From NCBI GenBank assembly GCA_945952415.1, contig CAMFIF010000027.1:1-47182 (forward strand): 47,182 nt of DNA, given 5' to 3'. Positions within the stretch are counted from its first letter, which is position 1. Every line of letters begins with the position of its first letter. Below the pieces are notes generated by a model. That model was not told where the DNA came from, ran no database searches, and saw only the letters and a list, made by a program, of their open reading frames with translations. The position numbers were made by a program, and so were the translations under genes. This DNA comes from an uncultured Rhizobium sp. (GTDB lineage Bacteria; Pseudomonadota; Alphaproteobacteria; Rhizobiales; Rhizobiaceae). Of this stretch, positions 9,001 through 17,720 are shown piece after piece.

Positions 9001-9034
9001 TCGCTGCGGCGTCGAGGGGGGTGGGTGTCGGCAT
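6005..9034 (-). CDS. glnE: Bifunctional glutamine synthetase adenylyltransferase / adenylyl-removing enzyme
   Basis: Controls glutamine synthetase by adding AMP (C-terminal AT domain) or removing it (N-terminal AR domain) in response to PII and glutamine. The protein is 1009 residues, slightly longer than the usual ~950-990. The N-terminal nucleotidyltransferase motif GMGKLGAAELNYSSDIDLVVF lies around residues 214-234. The second copy, GMGKLGSFELTAGSDIDI, starts near residue 728. The duplication with paired Asp residues is diagnostic. The start at 9034 follows an AGGGG-like ribosome site, but Met31 (MASLKDITSH) could be the real start. It is divergent from degP, with 138 bp between them for both promoters. 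No sign of damage. Confidence 0.96.
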   Translation of the reverse strand: MPTPTPLDAAAKGLLHLRRVQGAGEEIRLDMASLKDITSHPLRPMSQTEVKSVLSDLKDIAKSEPVVAGLMADEGVLKDFVVAAFTLSPFLREVLNRDPKLLVLALTEPLEPHLERLVAEARNSWRPDGEGREPSEAEVMARLRKAKRSIAFLVALADLARLFDGRKTTAWLTRLAEASVAAAIDHLLLAADGGKITLKNRDNPSEASGLIVLGMGKLGAAELNYSSDIDLVVFFDISANIVGDPLDATEIFARMMRRLIRIMQERTADGYVFRTDLRLRPDPGSTPLAVPVESAMIYYEGRGQNWERAAFIKARAIGGDILAGERFLRDLVPFVFRKYLDYAAIADIHSIKRQIHAHKGHGTIAVKGHNIKLGRGGIREIEFFAQTQQLIAGGRMPALRSRATEETLHRLAEAKWIDEATARELTECYWYLRDVEHRVQMVRDEQTHLLPETESELKRIAYMLGYASTAEFSEALVEVLKRVERRYARLFEQENRLSTGTGNLVFTGQNDDPDTLETLARLGFSRPSDISRVIRTWHYGRYRATQSVEARERLTELTPELLRVFGENKRADEALLRFDNFISGLPAGIQLFSLLSTNPALLSLIVTIMSAAPRLADIIAERPHVFDGMLDPALLSELPTRDYIENRLTLFLAGARHYEDILDRLRIFAAEQRFLIGIRLLTGAISAEMAARAFTHLADLIISAALEAVLAEVRQAHGTYPGGRVAVMGMGKLGSFELTAGSDIDIILLYDYDDTAAESSGPKPLDPIRYFTRITQRLIAALSAPTAEGILFEVDMRLRPSGNKGPVATRIQSFEKYQREEAWTWEHMALSRARLVCGDESLKAEATGIIAKVLSRPGDLGKIATDVREMRQLIETEKPPKAIWDLKLIPGGLIDIEFIAQYLTLAAPYRGVSLPPRGLDTGETLKAVAGEGLDPNDLATCLEALALYGAIAQITRLCIDSGFDPKEAPAGLIDLVCRAGDCPDIKTLESEVKRLSKAVRKVFSAVVRV

Positions 9035-9172
9035 ACTCTGAGCCCCTAACGGAACCCATCAACATTACGAAGAATTCATGCTCCGGACAGTTCTTCGTAA
9101 GGTGACACCCCCTATATCTCAACCCATCGAACAGATGCCCCGACGAAACGGGGTGACAGCAAGAGAAGGCAG

Positions 9173-10741
9173 ATGAACATGATCACGCGCATCAAGGATC
9201 TTATTTCCGTGAAATCCGCTCTCCAGGCATCCGCCGCGGGCCTTATTGCCGCGGGTGTGATCGTTTCCGGCGTGCCGCAGGGCATTGCGGCTGCCATGGC
9301 GGCACCGGTGACCGTTCAGGCGCCGCAGGTGCCGAGCTTTGCCGATGTGGTGAGCGCCGTGACGCCTGCCGTCGTGTCCGTGCGGGTTCAGACGAATGTC
9401 GAGGAAACCGCCGATGACGGCAATGGCTTCAGCTTCAACTTCGGCGGCGAAGGCTTCGACCAGCTGCCGGACGACCATCCGCTGAAGCGCTTCTTCAAGG
9501 AATTCGGCGGTCCGGGCTTCGATGGCGATGGCCGCCGCAACCCGCACAAGATGCCGCATGGCAAGGGCCATCTGCGCCCGACCGCGCAGGGCTCCGGCTT
9601 CTTCATTTCCGCCGATGGCTATCTCGTCACCAACAATCACGTGGTTTCCGATGGCGAGGCCTTTACCGTGGTGCTGAATGACGGCACCGAACTGGATGCC
9701 AAGCTGGTGGGCAAGGACAGCCGGACCGATCTCGCCGTCCTGAAGGTGGACGAGCCGAAGCGCACCTTCACCTATGTGAAGTTCGCCGATGACAGCAAGG
9801 TGCGGGTCGGTGACTGGGTGGTGGCAGTGGGCAATCCTTTCGGCCTTGGCGGCACGGTGACGTCGGGCATCATTTCGGCCCGCGGCCGCGATATCGGCTC
9901 CGGCCCCTATGACGATTACCTGCAGGTGGATGCGGCGGTGAACAAGGGCAATTCCGGTGGCCCGACCTTCAACCTCTCCGGCGAAGTGGTCGGCATCAAT
10001 ACCGCCATCTTCTCGCCGTCCGGCGGCAATGTGGGCATTGCCTTCGCCATTCCCTCCACGGTCGCCGAAGGGGTGGTGAACGATCTCATCAAGAACGGCT
10101 CGGTCTCGCGCGGCTGGCTCGGCGTGCAGATCCAGCCCGTCACCAAGGACATTGCCGATTCGCTTGGCCTGTCGGAAGCCTCGGGTGCCCTCGTGGTCGC
10201 CCCGCAGGAAGGCTCGCCCGGCCAGAAGGCCGGTATGAAGAAGGGCGACGTCGTCACCGCCGTCAATGGCGAGCCGATCAAGGATGCCCGCGATCTCGCC
10301 AAGCGCATCGCTGCCTTCCGCCCCGGCACCAAGGCCGAAGTGACCATCTGGCGCGACGGCAAGAGCCAGGTGCTTTCGCTCGAACTCGGCTCGCTTCCCG
10401 CCGACCAGCAGCAGGCCAAGGCGGATGACCAGAACAGCGAGCAGGAGACCCAGCCCTCCACCGACAAGGCGCTCGCCGGCCTCGGCCTCTCCGTCTCGCC
10501 CGCCGATGGTGGCAATGGCGTGACCGTGACCCAGGTCGACCCGGATTCGGACGCCGCCGACAAGGGCCTGAAGCAGGGCGAAACCATCACCTCCGTCAAC
10601 AATCAGGAGGTGAAGAGCGCCGAGGACATCGAAAAGGTCATCGACAAGGCCCGCAACCAGGGCCGCCCGAAGGCCCTCTTCCAGGTGGAAAGCCAGCAGG
10701 GCACCCGCTTCGTTGCGCTGGATATCGCCAACAAGGGGTAA
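9173..10741 (+). CDS. degP: Periplasmic serine protease DegP/HtrA with two PDZ domains
   Basis: Envelope stress protease and chaperone of 522 residues. A hydrophobic N-terminal export signal (about 17-45) ends near AMAAPV. The trypsin-like domain carries the catalytic triad: His156 in TNNHVV, Asp186 in SRTDLAVL and Ser261 in NKGNSGGPTF. PDZ1 covers about 295-395 and PDZ2 about 420-520, separated by an acidic Gln-rich linker (ADQQQAKADDQNSEQ). Like other rhizobial DegP proteins it has a low-complexity Gly/Phe-rich insert (about 82-125) ahead of the histidine. The next genes on the strand are a response regulator and kinase, which may share its transcript unless the hairpin at 10806-10838 terminates it. 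Confidence 0.96.
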   Translation: MNMITRIKDLISVKSALQASAAGLIAAGVIVSGVPQGIAAAMAAPVTVQAPQVPSFADVVSAVTPAVVSVRVQTNVEETADDGNGFSFNFGGEGFDQLPDDHPLKRFFKEFGGPGFDGDGRRNPHKMPHGKGHLRPTAQGSGFFISADGYLVTNNHVVSDGEAFTVVLNDGTELDAKLVGKDSRTDLAVLKVDEPKRTFTYVKFADDSKVRVGDWVVAVGNPFGLGGTVTSGIISARGRDIGSGPYDDYLQVDAAVNKGNSGGPTFNLSGEVVGINTAIFSPSGGNVGIAFAIPSTVAEGVVNDLIKNGSVSRGWLGVQIQPVTKDIADSLGLSEASGALVVAPQEGSPGQKAGMKKGDVVTAVNGEPIKDARDLAKRIAAFRPGTKAEVTIWRDGKSQVLSLELGSLPADQQQAKADDQNSEQETQPSTDKALAGLGLSVSPADGGNGVTVTQVDPDSDAADKGLKQGETITSVNNQEVKSAEDIEKVIDKARNQGRPKALFQVESQQGTRFVALDIANKG

Positions 10742-10805
10742 AGGTGAGGATGGGGGTGCCGCGTGGTGCCCCCACTTATCAGTGCTCGGCATTCGTGGAA
10801 GCCTA

Positions 10806-10838
10806 CCCCCCTCTGTCGGCTCCGCCGACAGAGGGGGG
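10806..10838. repeat. Minimal mosaic-repeat palindrome (perfect 15-bp arms)
   Basis: CCCCCCTCTGTCGGC, a 3-bp loop TCC, then GCCGACAGAGGGGGG form a perfect hairpin between degP and the response regulator. It is the outer palindrome of the larger mosaic repeats in this window without any of their inner modules. It lacks a T-run, so a terminator role is not shown. Confidence 0.85.
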
Positions 10839-10894
10839 CGGTTCCGCATGCACCACCTCCCACCCCGCAATTCCCTAACCCACGGAGTTCTCTG

Positions 10895-11629
10895 ATGACC
10901 AGCGAAGCGATGGATTGCGGAAGGGCCGCTGCGGACGGTAAGATTGCGGCCATGAAAATTCTTGTCATCGAAGACGATCTGGAAGCTGCGGCCTATCTGA
11001 TGAAAGCCTTTCGCGAGGCGGGCATCGTGGCCGACCACGCGAGCGACGGCGAGGCCGGGCTCTTCATGGGGCTGGAAAACAGTTATGACGTGATGGTGAT
11101 CGACCGGATGCTGCCGCGCCGGGACGGTCTGTCTGTCATCGGCGAGCTGCGCCGCAAGGGCGTCAACACGCCGGTGCTCATTCTTTCCGCGCTCGGACAG
11201 GTGGATGACCGGGTGACCGGCCTCAGGGCGGGCGGCGACGATTATCTGCCGAAACCCTATGCCTTCAGCGAGCTTCTGGCGCGCGTCGAGGTATTGGGCC
11301 GCCGCAAGGGCACGCCGGAGCAGGACATGGTCTATCGGGTCGCCGATCTCGAGCTCGACCGCCTCTCCCACACCGCCCGGCGCGCCGGCAAGGACCTGCT
11401 GCTGCAGCCGCGGGAATTCCGCCTGCTCGAATATCTGATGAAGAATGCCGGACAGGTGGTGACGCGCACCATGCTGCTCGAACATGTCTGGGACTATCAT
11501 TTCGATCCGCAGACCAATGTCATCGACGTCCATATTTCCCGCCTGCGCGGCAAGATCGAGAAGCCCGGCAGCCCGGCCCTGCTGAAGACGATCCGCGGTG
11601 CGGGCTACATGATCAAGGACGGGGACTGA
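10895..11629 (+). CDS. OmpR/PhoB-family response regulator
   Basis: DNA-binding regulator whose phosphorylation by the following kinase is expected to control transcription. The receiver domain begins at MKILVIEDD (ATG 10952). Counting from there, the acidic pocket and phospho-acceptor Asp51 (VMVIDRMLP) and the Lys of YLPKPYAF are present, followed by a winged-helix effector domain (REFRLLEYLMKN, DVHISRLRGK). I took ATG 10895 because GGAG (10884-10887) stands 7 bases before it. That adds 19 residues (MTSEAMDCG...). ATG 10952 matches the family start but has a poor ribosome site, so the start is uncertain. The kinase gene starts 11 bp after the stop, so the two form an operon. The orthologue is unnamed as far as I know. 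Confidence 0.9.
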   Translation: MTSEAMDCGRAAADGKIAAMKILVIEDDLEAAAYLMKAFREAGIVADHASDGEAGLFMGLENSYDVMVIDRMLPRRDGLSVIGELRRKGVNTPVLILSALGQVDDRVTGLRAGGDDYLPKPYAFSELLARVEVLGRRKGTPEQDMVYRVADLELDRLSHTARRAGKDLLLQPREFRLLEYLMKNAGQVVTRTMLLEHVWDYHFDPQTNVIDVHISRLRGKIEKPGSPALLKTIRGAGYMIKDGD

Positions 11630-11640
11630 GGGTCATCGCC

Positions 11641-13041
11641 ATGGCGCGCTTCCGCTTGCTCTTCCTCTCCACGGCGGTCCGGCTTTCCGCCCTCTTCATC
11701 CTCATCTTCGCGCTCGCGGCCGGGGCACTGGTGCTCTATGTCACCGCCATGTCGGAGCGGCTGCTGATTGCCGAGATCCGGGAATCGCTGAACCAGGAAG
11801 TGGCGGCGGTGCAGCGGGCCTATGAGCGCGGCGGCATCGGGCAGCTGGCGCGGGTGATGGATATCCGCGCGCGGCAGCCAGGTGCCAATCTCTATATCAT
11901 CGCGGGCCCCGCGGGCGACATGCTGGCGGGCAATGTGGCCTCCGTTGCCCCCGGCCTCTTCGACAAGGAAGGCTGGACGGCCGAACCCTTCCCCTATCGC
12001 CGCTATCAGGAGGAAAATGCCAAGCATCCGCCGCGGGTGGCGATTGCACGGGTGGTGTTCCTCGACAATGGCATGCGCATTCTCGTGGGCCGCGACCTGG
12101 CCGAGCCCGGCGCCCTGCGCTTCCTCGTGCGGCGGGCCATCTTCGTGACGGTGGGCGCAATGGGCCTTGGAGCGCTGCTGCTCTGGCTCTTCATCGGGCG
12201 CAATGCGCTGAAGCGCATCGACCGGATTTCGGATGCCTCGAAGAAGATCATGGCCGGCGATCTCGCCCAGCGGCTGCCCGTCTCCGGTTCCGGCGACGAA
12301 TTCGACCGGCTGTCGCTGTCGCTCAACGAGATGCTGGAGCGGATCGGCAAGCTTTCGGAAGGCTTGAGGCAGGTCTCGGACAATATTGCCCATGACCTCA
12401 AGACGCCCCTCACCCGGCTGAAGAACCGGGCGACCGAGGCTCTGGCAGCCGAAGAACCGGACGCCCGCCGCCAGAGTCTCGAAGGCATCCTCACCGAAGC
12501 CGACCAGATCATCCGCACCTTCGATGCGCTGCTGATGATCTCCCGGGTAGAGGCGGGCTCGCAGGCAGCAACCCTTTCCGATCTCGATCTCTCCGCCATT
12601 GCGGCCGATTGCGTGGAGCTCTACGAGCCGGTGGCGGAAGAGGCGGGCTTCAGGCTCGACGCCCGCATCGCGCCCGGCATCGGCATCAAGGGCAATCGCG
12701 AGCTGATCGGCCAGACGCTCGCCAACCTCATCGACAATGCGATCAAATATGCCGATGGCGATCAGGCGGACAAGACGATCCGGGTGAACCTTGCCCCGGG
12801 TTCCGGCGGCGGGGTGGAGCTCTCGGTCGCCGATCAGGGCCGCGGTATTCCCGCCGACCGCCGCGGCGACGTGCTGAAACGCTTCGTGCGCCTCGACGAA
12901 AGCCGCTCGAAACCCGGCACCGGGCTCGGCCTTGCCATGGCCGAAGCGGTCATGGCGCTGCATGGCGGCACGATTGCGCTTGCCGACACCGACCCCACCA
13001 ATACCGACCATCCGGGCCTGACGGTGACGCTCAGGTTCTGA
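11641..13041 (+). CDS. HAMP-domain sensor histidine kinase
   Basis: Partner of the preceding regulator, 466 residues. Transmembrane helix 1 (about 14-36), periplasmic sensor (37-162) and helix 2 (163-186) are followed by HAMP (about 187-240). The HisKA domain has His251 in NIAHDLKTPLTRLKNR. The HATPase domain has NLIDNAIKYA, DQGRGIP and GTGLGLAMA. The periplasmic part has no motif I can link to a ligand. The position beside degP suggests an envelope-stress input, but that is inference. The stop is followed by ~147 bp that holds the prlF operator. Confidence 0.9.
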   Translation: MARFRLLFLSTAVRLSALFILIFALAAGALVLYVTAMSERLLIAEIRESLNQEVAAVQRAYERGGIGQLARVMDIRARQPGANLYIIAGPAGDMLAGNVASVAPGLFDKEGWTAEPFPYRRYQEENAKHPPRVAIARVVFLDNGMRILVGRDLAEPGALRFLVRRAIFVTVGAMGLGALLLWLFIGRNALKRIDRISDASKKIMAGDLAQRLPVSGSGDEFDRLSLSLNEMLERIGKLSEGLRQVSDNIAHDLKTPLTRLKNRATEALAAEEPDARRQSLEGILTEADQIIRTFDALLMISRVEAGSQAATLSDLDLSAIAADCVELYEPVAEEAGFRLDARIAPGIGIKGNRELIGQTLANLIDNAIKYADGDQADKTIRVNLAPGSGGGVELSVADQGRGIPADRRGDVLKRFVRLDESRSKPGTGLGLAMAEAVMALHGGTIALADTDPTNTDHPGLTVTLRF

Positions 13042-13146
13042 GAATCTGTTCGGCCCAATCGGCAGTGCCCCAAGATTTTGGGCAATCGCCCAGAAAAATG
13101 GGCAATGCCTCCTCACATCCCCTGAAGCCGGGCAGCCTTGAAAAGA

Positions 13147-13162
13147 TAATGCATTTGCATTA
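13147..13162 (+). promoter_or_regulatory. Palindrome upstream of prlF, candidate autoregulatory operator
   Basis: TAATGCA-TT-TGCATTA is a perfect inverted repeat 26 bp before the prlF start. AbrB-type antitoxins such as PrlF repress their own operon, and this is the only good palindrome in the 147-bp gap. Binding is inferred. Confidence 0.55.
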
Positions 13163-13188
13163 CCTTTCTGGCAGCAGGAGACACGCCC

Positions 13189-13509
13189 ATGAGCCCGACC
13201 ACGACGCTTGCCATCGATGCGACGATTACCGAACGGGGCCAAACCACCATTCCCGCGCCTATTCGGCGGCTTCTCGGGGTGAACAAGGGGGCGATCACCT
13301 TCCGCCTTCTTTCGGACGGGCGGATCGTCATCGAACCCAAGACGGAAGATGTTCACGACGATCCGGCCATCGGGGCCTTTCTCCAGTTTGTCGCAGAGGA
13401 TGTTTCCAAGGGAAATGTCGTGCCACTCGAGGAAGCTTTGGTCGAGAAGGTCAGGGTTCTGACCGAGGGTGTCGCGGTCGATCTGGACGAACCGCTTCCC
13501 GATGCGTGA
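13189..13509 (+). CDS. prlF: PrlF (SohA)-family antitoxin, AbrB/SpoVT fold
   Basis: Antitoxin of 106 residues. An N-terminal swapped-hairpin AbrB/SpoVT domain (about 8-52) carries TITERGQTTIPAPIRRLLGV, the signature of this DNA-binding fold. The acidic C-terminus (DVHDDPAIGAFLQFVAED) is expected to bind and neutralise YhaV. GGAG sits about 10 bases before the ATG. The next gene starts inside its last codons. In E. coli PrlF-YhaV, the antitoxin also represses the operon. The pair sits between a two-component operon and the ccm operon, so it is probably an insertion in conserved backbone. Confidence 0.92.
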   Translation: MSPTTTLAIDATITERGQTTIPAPIRRLLGVNKGAITFRLLSDGRIVIEPKTEDVHDDPAIGAFLQFVAEDVSKGNVVPLEEALVEKVRVLTEGVAVDLDEPLPDA

Positions 13510-13984
13510 CGGCAGGATCAACGGCTGGACGATCTTTCTTCATCCTCTCTTCGTCGAGGCGATCAAGGCGATGATTGCGGATGTCGAGAAGGACCGGCGC
13601 GCCCATCCGGAAACCTATCGTACGCGGAGGGCTGCCAAGCTGCTCGCCGCCACGCGCAAGATGGCCTTCGAGGATATTCCTGCGAACCCTTCCGATCCCC
13701 GGTTTCGTCTCGGCGACACGCTGGGCGAGGCCTATCGGCACTGGTTTCGCGGCAAGTATGTGCAGCAGTACCGGCTGTTTTTCCGCTATCATGAAACGGA
13801 ACGGATCATCGTGCTTGTCTGGGTCAATGACGAGGACAGCAAGCGCGCCTATGAAAGCAAAAACGATGCCTATCGCGTCTTCGGGCGCATGTTGGCGCGC
13901 GGCAACCCGCCAGATGACTGGGCGGCGCTTCTGCGTGAGGCGAAGGCGGTCGGCGTGGATGCCGCATCCTTCGCAGGGCCTTGA
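13502..13984 (+). CDS. yhaV: YhaV-family toxin (ribosome-dependent RNase)
   Basis: Toxin of 160 residues related to the RelE superfamily. The conserved elements are INGWTIFLHPLF near the N-terminus, TRRAAKLLAA, the core YRLFFRYHETERIIVLVW, and VNDEDSKRAYESKNDAYRVF followed by MLARGNPPDDW. All match E. coli YhaV in order. The ATG at 13502 overlaps the prlF stop by 8 bases, showing translational coupling with antitoxin first. The frame is intact, unlike the two other toxin-like genes in this window, so this module is probably active. Confidence 0.93.
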   Translation: MRDGRINGWTIFLHPLFVEAIKAMIADVEKDRRAHPETYRTRRAAKLLAATRKMAFEDIPANPSDPRFRLGDTLGEAYRHWFRGKYVQQYRLFFRYHETERIIVLVWVNDEDSKRAYESKNDAYRVFGRMLARGNPPDDWAALLREAKAVGVDAASFAGP

Positions 13985-14118
13985 GGTTTCCCCCACCCCA
14001 CCGCGATTTTTCCCTTGGCTGCCTTGACTTCAATCAAATTGCGGCCAAACGCCTCAAATCCGCGTGTACGGTCTATTCCGGATTGGATTGCGCGCCGCAT
14101 TTTAGTATCTGACTGGCC

Positions 14119-15273
14119 ATGCTGTTCTGGATCGCCGTTGCCGTCATGACCGCCCTTGTGGCGATTTTGCTCCTCCTGCCGCTTGCGCGCGCCGGAAAGG
14201 GCGCGAGCCTGCCCGAAGCGGAGGACCGCGACAAGGAGGCGGCGGTCTATCGCGACCAGTTGAAGGAGATCGCCCGCGACCGGGAAAACGGCCTGATTTC
14301 CGAAGCGGAAGCCGACTATGCCCGGGCGGAGATCGCCCGGCGCCTGATTGCCGCCGAGGCCAGGGGCGGGGACGCTTCCGCCGCCGAAAGGCCGCGCCGG
14401 CGGCGGCTGGCCGAAATGCTTGTCATCGTCGCCCTGCCGGCGATCGGCGTGCCGCTCTATCTCCTCACGGGGGCGCCCGGCCTGCCCGACCAGCCGCTCG
14501 AAGCGCGGCTTGAAAATCCGGGCCAGAACATCGAGCTGCTGCTCGCCAAGATGGAGCGCCACCTGCTGCAGAACCCCGAAGACGGCAAGGGCTGGGATCT
14601 CGTTGCGCCGATCTACTACCGCAACCAGGTCTTCGACCGGGCGGTGGAGGCCTATCGCAATGCGGTGCGGCTTCAGGGCGCCTCACCCGAGCGGTCCGGC
14701 AATTTCGCCGAGGCGCTGATTGCGCTCGACGGTGGCAAGGTGGGCGAAGAAGCGGTGGCGCAGCTGAACGCGGTGCTGAAGATCGCGCCCGGCGATGCGC
14801 GCGCCCGCTTCTATCTGGCGCTCTCGCTCGAACAGCAGGGCAAGCGGGCGGAAGCCTTCCAGGCCTTCCAGGCGATCCGCAAGGATGCACCGGCGGATGC
14901 GCCCTATCTGGAGCTGGTCGACCGGCATATTGCCGCCACCGATCCCTCGAAGCCTGCGCCGCCGGCGGAAGCTGCGGCACCCGGCAATCCTGACGCCGCC
15001 GATGTGGCGGCTGCGGAAGGCATGAGCGGCGCCGACCGGCAGCAGATGATCATGGGCATGGTGGAAACGCTTGCCGCCCGGCTTCAGAACGAGCCCGACA
15101 ATTTCGAGGGCTGGATGCGGCTCGTGCGCTCCTACGGGGTTCTCGGCATGAAGGACAAGGCGGCCGAGGCGCTGGCGACGGCGCTGAAAAACTTCCCCGC
15201 CGATACGGACAAGGGCGGCCAGCTGAAGGCGCTCGGCGAAAGCATGGGCATTACCGCCGAAGGAGGCAAGTGA
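14119..15273 (+). CDS. ccmI: c-type cytochrome biogenesis protein CcmI (CycH)
   Basis: Membrane chaperone that delivers apocytochrome c to the haem ligation complex. The first ~20 residues (LFWIAVAVMTALVAILLLLPLA) form one membrane helix. A second helix (about 97-117, LAEMLVIVALPAIGVPLYLL) follows a cytoplasmic loop with the YRDQLKEIARDRENGLIS segment typical of CcmI. The periplasmic C-terminal region holds TPR-like helices (about 130-275) and a C-terminal domain. Length is 384 residues. Its stop directly abuts the ccmE start with no gap, giving an operon ccmI-E-F-H, called cycHJKL in rhizobia, needed for respiration and symbiosis. Confidence 0.94.
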   Translation: MLFWIAVAVMTALVAILLLLPLARAGKGASLPEAEDRDKEAAVYRDQLKEIARDRENGLISEAEADYARAEIARRLIAAEARGGDASAAERPRRRRLAEMLVIVALPAIGVPLYLLTGAPGLPDQPLEARLENPGQNIELLLAKMERHLLQNPEDGKGWDLVAPIYYRNQVFDRAVEAYRNAVRLQGASPERSGNFAEALIALDGGKVGEEAVAQLNAVLKIAPGDARARFYLALSLEQQGKRAEAFQAFQAIRKDAPADAPYLELVDRHIAATDPSKPAPPAEAAAPGNPDAADVAAAEGMSGADRQQMIMGMVETLAARLQNEPDNFEGWMRLVRSYGVLGMKDKAAEALATALKNFPADTDKGGQLKALGESMGITAEGGK

Positions 15274-15729
15274 ATGACGCGCAAACAGAAGCGCCTGGCG
15301 ATCATCGGCGGCGGCGTGGGCTTCATCATGGCCGCGGTCTTCCTGGTCATGTTTGCCTTCGGCCAGTCCGTTTCCTTCTTCTATGTGCCGGGCGATCTGG
15401 CCAAGGCCAATGTGCAGCCGGGAACGCGCATCCGCCTCGGCGGGCTCGTGGCCACGGGCTCCGTGGTGCGCGGCCAGGGTTCCACCGTCACCTTCTCGGT
15501 CACGGATACGACCGGGGCGGTGGTGCCCGTGACCTTCACGGGCATCCTGCCGGATCTCTTCCGCGAGGGCCAGGGCGTGGTGGCGGAAGGCGTGTTCAAC
15601 CCGGACGGCAAGCTCTTTTCCGCCGATACGGTGCTTGCCAAGCATGACGAGAAATACATGCCCAAGGATGTGGCCGACCGGCTGAAGCAGCAGGGCGAAT
15701 GGCGCGGCGGGGAGACCAGCACACAATGA
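15274..15729 (+). CDS. ccmE: Haem chaperone CcmE (CycJ)
   Basis: Periplasmic haem carrier anchored by one N-terminal helix (about 8-30), 151 residues. The OB-fold beta barrel (about 35-120) contains [18 protein letters not shown]. The covalent haem-binding histidine is His124 in [10 protein letters not shown], the conserved HxxxY arrangement. It receives haem from CcmC and hands it to CcmF/CcmH. The ATG immediately follows the ccmI stop, and its own stop overlaps the ccmF start (ATGA). CcmA, B, C and D are not in this window, as is usual in rhizobia where they lie elsewhere. Confidence 0.96.
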   Translation: MTRKQKRLAIIGGGVGFIMAAVFLVMFAFGQSVSFFYVPGDLAKANVQPGTRIRLGGLVATGSVVRGQGSTVTFSVTDTTGAVVPVTFTGILPDLFREGQGVVAEGVFNPDGKLFSADTVLAKHDEKYMPKDVADRLKQQGEWRGGETSTQ

Positions 15730-17720
15730 TCGTCGAACTCGGCCATTTCGCACTCGTCATCGCGCTCGTCGTGTCGCTTCTCGTCTCGGTGGTGCCGGTC
15801 TACGGCGTCATGAAGCGCGATCCGGCGCTGATGGCGCTCGCCCCCATCGGCACGCTCGTGGTCTTCGGGCTGGTGGCGATTGCCTTTGCGGTGCTCACGC
15901 ATGCCCATTTCACCTCCGATTTCTCGGTGATGAACGTCTGGCAGAACTCCCATTCGCTGGTGCCGGCGCTCTACAAGATCTCGGGCGTCTGGGGCAATCA
16001 CGAGGGCTCGATGATGCTCTGGCTGCTGATCCTGACGCTGTTTTCGGCGATGGTGGCGGCCTTCTCGTCGAACCTGCCGGTGCGCCTGCGCACGCTCGTG
16101 CTGGCGGTGCAGGGCTGGATTGCGGCGGCCTTCTCGCTCTTCATCGTGCTGACATCCAATCCCTTCATCCGGCTGGACCCCGCCCCCGTCGAGGGGCAGG
16201 ACCTCAATCCGGTGCTGCAGGATGTGGGCCTCGCCATCCATCCGCCGCTGCTCTATCTCGGCTATGTGGGCTTTTCGGTCTGCTTCTCCTTTGCCGTCGC
16301 CGCGCTGATCGAGGGCCGCATCGATGCGGCCTGGGCGCGCTGGGTTCGCCCCTGGGCGCTCGGCGCCTGGGCCTTCCTCACGCTTGGCATCGCCATGGGC
16401 TCCTACTGGGCCTATTACGAGCTCGGCTGGGGCGGCTGGTGGTTCTGGGATCCGGTGGAAAACGCCTCCTTCATGCCCTGGCTTGCGGGCACGGCGCTGC
16501 TCCATTCCGCCCTTGTCATGGAAAAGCGCGACGCGCTGAAGATCTGGACGATCCTGCTCTCCATCCTCACCTTCTCGCTCTCGCTGCTGGGCACCTTCCT
16601 GGTGCGCTCGGGCGTGCTCACCTCGGTCCATGCCTTCGCCTCGGATCCGACGCGCGGCATCTTCATCCTCGTCCTGCTGCTGCTCTTCATCGGCGGCGCG
16701 CTCAGCCTCTTCGCCTTCCGGGCCGGCACGCTGCGCTCCGGCGGGCTTTTCGCGCCGATCTCGCGCGAGGGGTCGCTGGTTCTCAACAATCTCATCCTCA
16801 CCGTCTCCACCGCCTCGGTGCTGATCGGCACGCTCTATCCGATGCTGATGGAAACGCTGACGGGCGAGAAGATCTCGGTCGGCGCACCCTTCTTCAATCT
16901 CACCTTCGGGCTCCTCATGGTGCCGCTGCTCATCGTCCTGCCCTTCGGGCCGCTGCTGGCCTGGAAACGGGCCGATCTTCCGGGCGCCTCGCAGCGCCTC
17001 TTCGTCGCGGTGCTTCTCGCCCTCGTGCTCGGGCTCGCGGTCTTCTATGCGGAACAGGGCGGACCGGTCATGGCCGTGCTCGGGCTTGCCGCGGGCTTCT
17101 ACATCGTCTTCGGCGCGCTCGTCGATCTCTGGGGTCGGGCGGGCTTCGGCCGGGTCGCCAGCGGCCAGGCCTTCCGGCGGCTTTTCGGCCTGCCGCGCTC
17201 GGCCTTCGGCACGGCGCTTGCCCATCTCGGCTTCGGCGTCACCGTTCTCGGCATCGTCGCCGTCACCGCCTTCGCGACCGAAAAGGTCGCCGAGGTGAAG
17301 CCCGGCGCCACTGTGGAGGCCGGCGGCTATCAGCTGCGCTTCGACGGCATGAAGGATGCGAAGGGCCCGAACTATACGGAAAGCCGCGCCCATTTCACCG
17401 TCAGCCGCGGCGGGGCGACCGTCGGCGATGTCTGGTCGTCGAAGCGCATCTACATGGCGCGCAAGATGCCGACCACGGAGGCCGGCATTCTCACCTTCGG
17501 GCTGTCGCAGCTCTATGTCTCGCTCGGCGATCCGACGCCGGATGGCGGCATCGTGCTGCGCGTCTGGTGGAAGCCGACCATCCTGTGCATCTGGCTCGGC
17601 GCGGTCATCATGGCGGTGGGCGGCTTCGTTTCGCTGTCGGACCGGCGCCTGCGCGTCGGCGCGCCGCGCCGTGCGGCCAACCGGACGGCCCTTCCCTCCC
17701 CGCTGGAGGCCGCCGAATGA
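15726..17720 (+). CDS. ccmF: Haem lyase subunit CcmF (CycK)
   Basis: Large polytopic membrane protein of 664 residues that forms the haem-to-apocytochrome ligation complex with CcmH and CcmI. It has many hydrophobic helices and the tryptophan-rich WWD motif ([19 protein letters not shown], about residues 236-255). Conserved histidines include those in HAHFTSDF and [12 protein letters not shown] chose ATG 15726 ([10 protein letters not shown]) because it overlaps the ccmE stop and matches the family start. An in-frame ATG 27 bp upstream adds only charged residues. The stop overlaps the ccmH ATG. Confidence 0.96.
   Translation: MIVELGHFALVIALVVSLLVSVVPVYGVMKRDPALMALAPIGTLVVFGLVAIAFAVLTHAHFTSDFSVMNVWQNSHSLVPALYKISGVWGNHEGSMMLWLLILTLFSAMVAAFSSNLPVRLRTLVLAVQGWIAAAFSLFIVLTSNPFIRLDPAPVEGQDLNPVLQDVGLAIHPPLLYLGYVGFSVCFSFAVAALIEGRIDAAWARWVRPWALGAWAFLTLGIAMGSYWAYYELGWGGWWFWDPVENASFMPWLAGTALLHSALVMEKRDALKIWTILLSILTFSLSLLGTFLVRSGVLTSVHAFASDPTRGIFILVLLLLFIGGALSLFAFRAGTLRSGGLFAPISREGSLVLNNLILTVSTASVLIGTLYPMLMETLTGEKISVGAPFFNLTFGLLMVPLLIVLPFGPLLAWKRADLPGASQRLFVAVLLALVLGLAVFYAEQGGPVMAVLGLAAGFYIVFGALVDLWGRAGFGRVASGQAFRRLFGLPRSAFGTALAHLGFGVTVLGIVAVTAFATEKVAEVKPGATVEAGGYQLRFDGMKDAKGPNYTESRAHFTVSRGGATVGDVWSSKRIYMARKMPTTEAGILTFGLSQLYVSLGDPTPDGGIVLRVWWKPTILCIWLGAVIMAVGGFVSLSDRRLRVGAPRRAANRTALPSPLEAAE

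Noticed and set aside
9119..11533. 804-residue minus-strand open frame
   Set aside because: Antisense to degP and the response regulator, both with full catalytic motifs.
13065..13110. Repeated GGGCAATG-type words after the kinase gene considered as a terminator
   Set aside because: The stem is short and imperfect and no T-run follows.
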